This document shows, piece after piece, positions 10,201 through 22,200 of a stretch of 59,756 nucleotides of DNA; the first letter of the stretch is position 1; each line of letters starts with the position of its first letter. Source of the stretch: Saccoglossus kowalevskii. Taxonomy: Eukaryota; Hemichordata; Enteropneusta; Harrimaniidae. A program made the translations under genes and the position numbers. The notes beneath the pieces were generated by a model that was not told where the DNA came from, made no database searches, and worked only from the letters and a program-made list of their open reading frames with translations. The stretch is taken from contig NW_003126386.1 of assembly GCF_000003605.2 (NCBI RefSeq), positions 657,410-717,165 on the forward strand, read 5' to 3'.

Positions 10201-13200
10201 TATATGTAGCAAAACAAATTAAAATTCATGAATATCAGCTGGAGTATGTTAATTATGTCAATAGATCGACCAACCACTATCCACTGATGATGCTTGACAA
10301 ATGACTTGGCCACATGAACTTGATAAATTGATTGGTGTGAGAAAAAATAGGTTTGTAATGATAACTCATGGGGACTGTGTTATCCATTATAGTTACTTGT
10401 CTACATGTCTTTTATGTATTCTCTTGGGATTTATATCTAGCTTTGAAACAAAGTATTTTTTTTTTTTTTTTATAATGTTTTTGTGCCAGGCGACAGTTCC
10501 GGACATTGAATGTCGCTGTTGTCTCTCCTGACTTTTTTTCTTCAAAATGTAAGTGCAAATGCTAGTGCTGACACATAGTGCATTTTGCCACAGAAGTGGT
10601 TTCCTGTTTGGGACTACATGACAGGGCTGTGTGGCCATCTCCCTATCAAATGGCAATTTTAATGCGCTATCCTGGCGTCAACCAGGCTCGGCCGAACACA
10701 AGCACCTACGGACCTTAACCTAGGTTCCTCCAAAGTCACATTCGTTAGTGAATGACTCTTGGCCAGTGGAATTGGCCTTCCCATTGAGTCTGTGGTACAC
10801 TCACCCAGGGTAGGGGTCGACCCTTTTGATGTTCAGCCTAAGGTAGGATTTTAACTTTGGTCTACCGATCATGAATCTGATGTGACAACCACTATGAAAC
10901 AAAGTATTAAATTGTCAATTATTTTTGTTTATGGATGGATGGATGAATGCCAACACCAAACTTTGATCAACAGCAATTCTTATCTTTTGAACAACAATCA
11001 ACTTTCAAAGCTTGGAAATAAACAACTGGAATTTATTGACCAGACTCATAATAATTTAACGATTGACGTACACTTCATAACTATCATATAATTCAATATT
11101 TCTTTCTCACCTCTGTAGTTTAGGTAATGTTCATGACACCATCGAGAGCTTTTTCCACACTGAAATATACAAATAGATTTTTACAAAACAAACAACCGAT
11201 ATACCTGCCTGAGAAAACAATAACATTTTGCTGTCTATACTGACATGTTTGAATATGGAATTTCATACTGACTCCATTTTAGAAAACGATGTGCTGCATG
11301 TTGATGATCATAATGATCATTGATTTCTCATTTCAACTAATACCTTTTACCACAATAATTTTACGCTGTATTTTGTGTACCATTGATGCCCAAGACAGAG
11401 GTAATATTGTGATTGGTATGAAATCTATTGTCATGGAAACCAGACAAACTGTGTAACCTATTCAACGTTACCTTTATATATGCCTCGTACACATTCAAGA
11501 GTGTTATATGATCACCTTCGGCCACAGAAAACTTCCTTTTGGCTTTCTCCTGAAAAATAAAATGTGATCAGAGCTATTTATACAAGAATTTAAAACATGA
11601 TAATTCCCCTAAAAGATACCAAACAATATATGTTTACAAACTGAGAAACATTACTCGTCATGTGACCTAATTATTGGCATTCTTTTAACTTTTGTACTTT
11701 TGTTTAATTCATGTAAGTAGCACTTCATCATTAGAAACAGATTTTCTATGGTGAGATACAAACCCAGCAAAAGATTGAACAAAAGTAAATGAATGTTATT
11801 AAAAAGATGACTGTTGCTTGATATTTGGGGAATTTTCTATTATTGATATTAGAGTGCCACTGTCGTCACACGATATTGTGTTCACACATTTTTTCTCAAA
11901 AACCAAATGCATGCATATAACCGTGGCACAATTAAAGGTGTTTTCAAACTCACGGCTGCTGCCTTCTGGTTTGACGGTGATAAGAATATATTCTGTACTT
12001 GTAACATTGCAATAATTGTAAGTATTTCTTCTGAGCAGCCAAATGTACCTGTAAGAATATTGTACAACAACTTTTAATATATGCAAGAAATGTTGACCTT
12101 GATGTTGTTTGTCCTAATTTAACCTTGAATAAAGCAGAAATATCATATTTTTTTGTTTCAAAAGTTATAGATTTAGGCAGGAGTCATCCACTTCTAGGAT
12201 TTTTTTTCTCAATATGGAATATTTTTTCTAGAGAGAAACTGTCTGAAAACATACAAAAATAAATTCTTTAGGGAATATTTGTCTTAAATCATTATTGTAA
12301 AAATATAGTATCCATCACAATTTCCAAATAATTCAGGACAAGAACATTTTATAACTTTATATATATACCTTGTATAACAAAGTTATCACAAAACATTTTT
12401 ACCATTTTTATGTGTGTGTTTTTTTGTAAAAAGTGGTACTTTTTGCATAAAATAAAGCCATATGTTAAAAGTCAAGGAAATTTTGTAATTAAGCACATTG
12501 CCTGCTGACTCATTGTTTCTCTCTGAATATCATCTGGAATTGGTTAAGTGACCAGAGAATCTTCACTATAATATTAGGCTTATCTCAAAGCATGCATCAG
12601 TTAAAAATGCGCTTTTGTTTAAGGTTTTTGTCAGAATGTTTGAAAAAAAAAGAAAAATTTAACTTTTGCAACTAAAAATAATTACACTTGGTTTGAAAAA
12701 GAGCATTGATATGAGCATTGATATGAGCATTGATATGAGAGTCATAACTTGACTTCTGCATATTATAAACTTCGAATAACAACAACCACAATTTTAACTG
12801 AACTAACCGGAAGTAAGAAGTGTCTTGGCAAACATTGGATCGAGTGGAAACTCTGCCATTCTCACACCGAGTGGTTCCGTTAGCTTGGCATTATCGTTGA
12901 TGGCCCCCAATGCATAGAGCAGTTCTAAGCCACGTATCATGGCTTTAGACGATGGGGGAGAGAGAAAATTAAACCTCAATACGTTGTCTATACCAAGGCA
13001 TTTGAGTTGTAAGATAACTGTTGCTAAGTTGGTCCTATAACAAATCAAATGTTGAGTAGATACAAACATGATGAATAGTACATTTTTATAAGAATATGAG
13101 AACATTTTAAGATCTGATTGTTAATTAATGTTCCAGCCAGACATATTTAATATGTACATTAAGGCAAATTAAAGAATGGTTGTCATTATAAAAATATTGA

Positions 13201-16200
13201 CCACATGTTGCTGTAGTGACAACGTTCTATGATTGTGTAATATTCTGGTGCAGGGGACAAAAATACTGTAAAGGGGTTAATTATTCACTGGGTTTTAATT
13301 TGGCTTTTTTCGCTGACTGGAAAATGCGCTAAATTAAAACCCAGTGAATATGTAAAATTGAGCCTGGAACACATTATCCAAATTATAAAACCGTGAATTT
13401 TAAACCCACTAAATATGCCTGAAACACTAAATCAGTGAAATTTAAACCCAGTGAAAATTAGTCATTTTACAATAGTCAATGAACCAGTAGCAAAATTCAC
13501 AGTTTCACGTACATTGAATATTAATTGTGATACAATTTTTACCAAATAAAATGAAATTTGACTACCGGTAAGAGCATATTTTCAAAATTAACAGTATCTT
13601 CTACCGCATAAATGCTTATCAAATTGTTAAGATACCAACGCGACTACTAAATAACGTTACTTCTTATTTGCTTTACCGTGTTGCCGGTCTTTCCCCGCCT
13701 ATTGACACTGTTAATTACATTCAGTCTTTACTTGTGAATTTTTTATGGAACAGTCGGCATTGGGTTTCTGCGGAAATTTTGTATCTACCTTTGGAAAAGG
13801 GAGGTCAAAATGTTATCTATTCAGCAAAATTAAAGCTATGCGCATTAAATATGTTCACAAATATTTATATTCAGTATACAGACATCCTTGCTTCAAGTTC
13901 ACGGATTATTATTTCAGCCAAGTAGGTAAACTCAAATACACATCACAGTTATTGTTAACCAGCATTGATATTTCATCTTTTCATGGACCTAACTTTTATT
14001 CTGATCTGTTGAAGTGTTGGAATTCTTTGGATATACGCCATAAGGTTAACACCGACAATGTTTCTGACGTTCTTTCAGAACCTATTTTTAAAAATCTTAG
14101 GCTTAACTTAGAGTTTGAGTACTGCCGTTTAACTAATCGGTTACATCCGTTTGATAACATTTGGGCTGTTGGGGGTGCACTATGCAATCGAGATGGAGAA
14201 GCACTCAATATCTGTATATAATCGGTTTTCACTCCCGCTTTGCAGAACATCTGGTTACGAACTTCATGGTGAGTCTGGCACCGAGCATCAAGTACGCTAC
14301 GTAGGGTGGTACACGCATTTACATGCTGCCACGTTGATCTTATGATCCTACTTACTTTTAATTACATGTATTTAAAAGACCTTATAACAACACGTTTCCT
14401 TGTAGTCAGTTATTTACCCGTAGTGTGGTCCACGTAGTTTTTATACATTGTAGTGTGTTTTATTTCTGCTTAGGGATTGGTAGGGGGGATCGTAACCCCT
14501 TGTGGTGAGAACCAGAGAGTCTGGCCTACCTGCAGGATTCCTTTGTTTAACGTTCACGTTATTGTTTGTTAATTAAGTTGCGTTGTTGTTTTTGTCCGAC
14601 TGCGATTGAAAAATCACTAAATGTGCCTTTGCATCTATGGTACTGTGGAGTTAGGCAACTTACCAAATTGTTAAGATACCAACGCTACTACTAAATGTAC
14701 CTTTGTACCCTGGCACTGTGGAGTTAGGCAACTTATCAAATTGTGAAGATACCAACACTACTACTAAATGTACCTTTGTACTCTGGCACTGTGGAGTTAG
14801 GCAACTTATCAAATTGTTAAGATACCAACACTACTACTAAATGTACCTTTGCATCTCCGGCACTGTGGAGTTAGGCAACTTATCAAAGTCTTCTTCTGTA
14901 TATAACCTATAGGCTTTACCAGATCTCACTCTACCAGCTCGCCCTGATCTTTGCTGAGCTGATGCTTGGGATACTGGCACCACAACAAGACCTTCAAGAC
15001 CAGTGTTTGGATTGTACGCTCTCAGTTTCACAAACCCACAATCTATAACTAATAAACAAAAATTATTTCGGGCATTAAAACCCATTTCTAAAGAATGTAT
15101 GTCAATGATCATAATACAGAAAACTCCACTGAACAGGTGTTCCCATTTGTGAGCAGGGTTAATTTAAGAATGGTACAGCAGTCTGCATCAAAGGTTGATA
15201 AAGTTAAGGGTGTGAAACCCAAGTGATTACTATTGAAGATCTCTTTGAAATCCACGGATAAGTTTAATAAATCTAGATATCATTGTTTGTTCAGAATTGT
15301 TGTTCGTCTGACAGAGACAGGCAAACTGATGGACATACACAACATGTTACATAATGACCAAGTATAACATACCGTGTACAATACCACTAATGGTAATAGA
15401 AGCTTCAGCTATGTTGGTTGCTATGACAACCTTCCTGGTATTCTTCGATGTCCTCTCAAACACCCTCATTTGTTCAGATGCTGGCAAGCCACCATACATC
15501 GGCAATACTTTCATCTTCAACTGTTTATCAGACATATGTCTGGCTTGTTCTCTGTCAAAACATGAATACCATTAGTATATTTATAGTAGTTTGTGATGTA
15601 TTAGTATTATACATGTGTAAAGCTTAAATTACTAAACTTTAAATAGACACTGGGCAATTCTGTAATGTACCATACACTGCACACTATTACGGTAACCCAC
15701 TCTTCATCACCACATAAAAAAACGGAATGTAGTAAGGCTTGCACATCAACATTTTTGCATTATATTGTTTATTTGATAAAAATAGTACACCCAATCTACG
15801 ATAAAAAATTAATTGCAAAAGACGTTTTTCCAGTTGTAATCTATTTGTAAATACACAAATATGAAAATTTAATGGGGTGGTTTAAACAAGGACAACTACC
15901 TTATATACTTGTAACATATTTCTTCTATTAAATTTGAAAGCCAACTGTTTAGTCAAAACCCATTGAAGCAGTTAGCCAATTCGCTAGCGAGTTGGAAATT
16001 GGCTGCCCCAATACTTCTGAGACTTGCTGTAAATGTTAAATGATGTTAGAAAAGCACTCAAGACTAAAAGATTTTTATTGTCGTATTGTTTCATGCCACT
16101 AAGTTCTACATTAATGAATAGGTGGTTATACTCACATTACAAGTGACACCACATTTTCAACTTCATCTTGTCCCGTCAAAAATGCTAATATATCGCCAGT

Positions 16201-19200
16201 TGGTTCAGTTTTGTGTATTTTCACGATAGTATTTACTGTTTCCTTGATGAAATCTGGCACAGGACTGGGAACAAGGAAAATCAACAGTTTTGAAACAAGT
16301 ATGGTTTTGCTGGAGATTGCTGGAGTATTTGTGTAATAGTGCCCTCTAGAGTTTAATACCTCAATGTTCTTAACTTTTGTTTTTTTGAGGTCAATGGGGT
16401 GAACTTGGCATGATAATTTTATTATATTTATGAAAATAGAAAACATATTTATTTTCACTAATTTTTGCACAGCATTCCAGATATTGATAAATGTATTTTG
16501 TAATTTACTCTTCTGACTAAAATGAAAAAAATTAATATCCTGTAAAATACTTTATTTTTGCTGGAATAAATTTTTGCTTAAAATGCTTTTTTTGGGTGTT
16601 TTGTATGGAATTTATTTTCACTGATTTTTGATGAGTTGAATGTGAAATATAGTTGAAAAGGTATATACGATGGATTTTATTTTCACTGAATCATCCCTTC
16701 AGCGAAAATAGCAAAAAAATAAAGTATTTTACAGTACATCTACATTACTAGAAGTGAGACTACAATGTAGCAGAGTAAATTGAATTAACATTATACAACG
16801 CATCTTCACAAAGAATTGTACATTAAACCTTATAGACTGTAGATTAATATTTATGTTTGCATGTTGTTACCTTATAGTATAATATATATCCACTGGGTAT
16901 GTTCTTCCCTCTACTGATATAATGGTTGAAGTGTCTTTGCTTTATTATGAAATTAGAAAAAAAATATATTAGAACACTCACACACTCACAACAATCTATT
17001 GTGATTGAGCTCTGTTTAAGCAAGTAGCAAAGTTCCTGACACAAGACTGCACAAGAACATTTAGAATACCATGTTTTCTCAATCAGTCGCATAATCGCTT
17101 CACGTGAATGACAGAAAATATGAAACATGAAGAATGACATCTTTATGTGAATAAATCATTCATAGATTGAGTAAAATAAGTTGATGTAGATTTTGACTCT
17201 TTGGTAAGTGCATAGTGTCTACTCCCAGTCACGATGCACTAATGCGGTAATGGGCTAATGTCTCAGCTCATCGAATATGCAATGAATATGGAATCAGAAT
17301 AATCATTTCAAACAACATCTTAGTTAAATTTAGCCTGAAGAAAGTGAATAGTACACAGGCAAAAATTGAGCACATTGTCAAGTCTGAGGATACAATTCTC
17401 AATCACTGAAATGTTTTCCGAAACTTTTCATGACCTAGCAAACAAATTTTGGATTTTTTTAGACATTTTCAAGGCCTAAAAATTGATAAGACTACCTAAT
17501 ATTAAAGACTTCCACAGAAACCATGTTGAAATCTCAAGCCTTTGTGTTTTGAAAAATGCAATGGCTATGTTTAATGAACGTGTCTTGTTACATGCTACAT
17601 AAGACTTTGTGAAATTTTTTGTTTTAATCTAACTTTATTTTTTACCTTTTATCATTTGTTTCATTATTGTTAAAAAAGTCTTTGAATGCTTCAGCATCAA
17701 GAGTTGCTGATGAGATTATTAGCCTCAAGTCTGGTCTTTTCTTCTGTATTTTTTTCAGCAATCCTACTATGATGTCGGTATAAAGGGTCCGTTCATGTGC
17801 TTCGTCAATCATTATTACGCTGTAAACACAATATAATCAAGGGATAGAAAAATAGATACAGGCAAGCAACGGCAACATGCACCAAAAATCTCAATGAAAT
17901 TATGTAACAAAATGGCCACTAGTCGGCCAATAGTTCTGTATTAAAAACAAATCAAAGAAAGCTTAGAAAGAACTCCTGTGTGCTGAAGGTATTGGAGGTA
18001 AATAAGGAATACTGTATTTACTACCATCTATATTTACATAGCAGATGTTCTTCTAATAGAGCAAATACAGCATTCAAAAATGAAATTATTATGCACTGGA
18101 CTTCAACCCAAAACTGATCAGGTATGTGCAATATCCCAGGGCATACATGTACTAAGTTTTATTGAAATCTGTTGAATAGTACATGAGAAACAAGCTAAAA
18201 TGTTTATATTTGGCTAATTATATTATGCAAATTAGGTAATTATTATGCATGTATATAAACCCAAGACATTAGATTACATTAGATTGTTGCAATGTCTTAT
18301 GAGTATTTATATACCAAGACTCATTGAAATAATATGAGTACTTGAGATATTGATGGAAAAGCTGAAAACTGACTAATTATTGTGCAAATCAGGTAATTAA
18401 TATTCACAGATTTTAATGTAAACTAATCAAGTCTGTGAATATCCTAGAGCATCAATGTACCCCAAGTTTCATTGAAATGTAATTATTAGTACTATAAATA
18501 TCAGCAGAACTTATCAGGTCTGTGCATTGTCCTATGACATTTATGTACCAGGCTTCATTGTAATGTGATGATTAGTACTTGAGATATTAGTGGATAAGCC
18601 GATATATTGACTAATGATTATGCAAATCAGGTAATTAATAGGTACAGATTTTTCACCCAAAACTAATAAGGTCTGCACATAGTCACAGAGCATTCAGATA
18701 CAAAGTTTCATCAAAATCTAATGAGTGGTTCTTTAGATATCAGTGGAACAGTTTGGGAATAGCTAGAGCATCTATGCATCAAGTTTCATCAAAAACCAAT
18801 ACACTGTATATGGTTCTTGAGATATCAGTGGAATAGATCGACACACACACCTACATACATACATATACAGACACACTAACTGCAAAGACTCCCACTGTGT
18901 GCTTTGCAGTTAGAAGTCAAAACAAGTTCAAAATCTATATTTTTAGAACCTTCATTCAACCATCAATGTGAATACATGTGACCTGAGTTATATGTGAAGT
19001 TTGCGAATAAAAAAATACCTATATTTTGTTAACAACGGATCACTCATCATTTCCCTGACCAGCACACCATCTGTTAGAAACTTGATTCTGGTCGTAGTGG
19101 CATCGGTACAGTCGTCAAAACGAATGTTATAACCGACCTCATTACCAATGATAGAGCCTCGTTCTTCAGCTACTCTGTTAGCTACCTGACACAGAAATGA

Positions 19201-22200
19201 AATGCAACACCAATAAGTTGCCGATTGTAATAACTATTAAAAGAACTTGAAGGTGATTCCTCCATACCATGGAGAGCTATGGGCAGATCAAGACATGTTT
19301 ATTAATTAAATTGGTGTTCAGTTGTTTCATCCCAAACCAGTTTGCTCCAATGCACTTTCATTCAGATAAAAATAATAATAATAATGTTTATTCAACCTTT
19401 GTATCGGCACCATGAAAACAGTAATACCTCCGGTACATATCTTTAAATTACATTCATCAGTTCTTTTCTATAATGCCATAAATCAGTTACATATTTCCTG
19501 ATTAAAGCTGATGAGGTATTTCCCACATTTTCATTTATGTTCCATAGTGTATCACCAAAAAGGAAATTGAACCTATAATTCAACCCCCCTGAAAGAAAAC
19601 TATTCATTAGTGATGAAGATTCAACATTGTTTCTCAGTGAAGTTTCTAATGCTAAATAAAATTCCTTTCTAATATGATTAGATGACCTACAATGATAAAG
19701 AAAGTGGTAATCATGTATCTATTTTTTAATTCACATGTCTGCCGAAAAAGTTTTGTCCATCCCCAACTCGCCAAAATCAGGAAGATGCGTTTGTTTGGGT
19801 TATTAGCATTAGAGTGTAATAAAGTTGGTGGCTTGGTCTGTAACTTATTTAACCTATGCAGACTCAATCTAAGAGTTTGTCTATGTATGCAAGTCATTTG
19901 CTCAGGCATGCATCTTCTATTGTTATTGAATTTAAGAGACAAAATGACATTATGGTACAATGTTTTGAAAAAAATGTGCACACCTTTATGTGCAATCTCC
20001 CTTGTCTGAACAAATAGATAGTTATTTTTTCTTTGTAGTAAGAATGTAAGTTTCATGATACAACACACTGAAATAACATTAAATTGAATTGAATTGAATT
20101 GAATTGAATTGAATTGAATTGAATTGAATTGAATTGAAGCTTACAGTGACTGCAGCTACTCTTCTGGGTTGTGTAATGGCTACAATGTGCCCTTCAGCTG
20201 TCCATCCAGCCTCTGCTAAAAACTGTGGTATTTGAGTGCTTTTACCACATCCAGTCTCTCCAACTATCACCACAGTCTCATATTTCTCCACTAGATACAG
20301 TATATGATTGCGATGCTATTAAAACAGGAGATAACATGGTGAGTACCGGTACATTACAGGTAGTTAGTGATTTAATCTATCAATCAATTAATTGGCATTT
20401 CCAATACTTTATAATACTTTATTTTAGCCGGAATTAATTTTCGCTGAAAAGTCTTTTTGGTTGTTTTGTATGGAATTTATTTTCACTGATTTTTGGCAAG
20501 TTGAATGTAAAACATAGAAAAAATAGTATATTCGCTGGATTTTATTTTCACTGAATCACTCCTTCAGCGAAAATAAAGTATTTAACAGTATATCGTATTT
20601 GCTAGCTGTATGTACTAATGTAAATGATAGAAGCAAATCTGGGGTCAAAATAAGATATATTATTCAGCATAGAATAATTAGAGATGCATGTGCTTTTCAT
20701 GGAAAAAATAAGATATTCAAAATTCCTTGAATAATATATTTATAGGTTTGTCATCAAGTAAAAATTCTGCAGGTAATGCTTTTAATTATTGACAAGTATT
20801 GGCATGTGCAGCAGCCATTCTACTAGTGAGCACTGTCACACAATCATATCTAAATCAAATTAAAAATACACGTTCTGTGATGTAAATCCACTCCACTCCC
20901 AGGAATAACATGTATTTGAAGTACCCCGGTAACATCAAACTTGTGATCTCAAATGCACTAAACAGATACCTTGAATATTGGTAATCTTTGTCTTTGCTGT
21001 TCAATAGATATTGACACATGTGGATTGTACACCACTACCTCTCCACTTCCCTCACTTATTCGTTCTCTTTCCTCATGGAGACCAGTTCCAGGAGCGTCAG
21101 TTCCTTTATTGAGTTATGAAATGAATCAAACAGTTTTATATTGGAACACACAAGTCTGTAGTGCACAAACTCATCGTGAACATAGTCTCCCACAAACCTC
21201 TGCTTCATTTTACTGTTGCATATTAGACCCAAAAAAAATAAATAGATTTGATTGGATGCATACCTTATCATGTACTATGTGATATGATTTATTTCTATGT
21301 TAACTTGCTTACTTTGCAAGGCTAGTATATTGTACATCATGTAATCCAAATTACTGCATGTTCTTTGCAATGTCACAGAACGCCATATACACTAGTTAAG
21401 TGAAAAGTGAAAAACAACCTGAGCAGACAGTTAATAGCGATGCTGAGAAGAACTCCAAATTCATTGCTCCCTTTACAGTAAGATTATATGAATTAAAGCA
21501 TGAATATTTTTTTCGCCAGCCACTCATGCATCATTCAAATCCAAACAAATTACTACCATCAAGCACATGGAATATATTTCCTATACAAACGGTAGGTATC
21601 AGCTGAGCTGTTGTCATTGGACGAATTGTTTTAGCAGTGATTTGAAAATTATAATTATATTTATAAATATTTTATATAAAAAATATTCATGCCAATACAG
21701 TCTTTAAATTATCCATTTTTGGTTACTTTTCCAATTATTATTATGGATTTATAAGATAATTGCAAATGATATGACATGCGCTGATCCCAGTATGAATTGA
21801 GTCATGCGACTGGACATCACACATTTCCCAGTTGAGTGCAGAATCCGTGTGCACCATACAATACAATACAATAAAACTTTATTATCACCGTAAAGAAATT
21901 ACAACCTTTTTTGGGCTCTTAATAATAAAGTTAAATTAATAAACATGAACACAAATTAATTATAGTATCAAAAAAACAAAGAAAGTTACTAAATGCTTCT
22001 TTTCAAGTTTGCATTATTAATGTATTGGATTAGTGTTTTCAGTAAATGTATATCTGATGCGTTGATGATTGTCTTGAATTTTTCTGTTATGTCCATCTCA
22101 TGTAAATTAGTNNNNNNNNNNNNNNNNNNNNNNNNNNNNNNNNNNNNNNNNNNNNNNNNNNNNNNNNNNNNNNNNNNNNNNNNNNNNNNNNNNNNNNNNN

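Noticed and set aside
10670-10900. A functional tRNA gene on the minus strand
   Set aside because: The A-box-like start is present, but the B box is degraded and no acceptor stem or cloverleaf closes; kept only as a possible SINE.
14847-15112. Open frame extending DHX35 exon 9 upstream past 15048
   Set aside because: The residues before [10 protein letters not shown] do not fit the family, and an acceptor TTAG precedes the conserved part, so the extra sequence is intron.
19652-20068. 138-codon minus-strand ORF in DHX35 intron 3
   Set aside because: No recognisable domain, overlapped by a 105-codon ORF on the other strand, and inside a probable retroelement remnant; not called as a gene.
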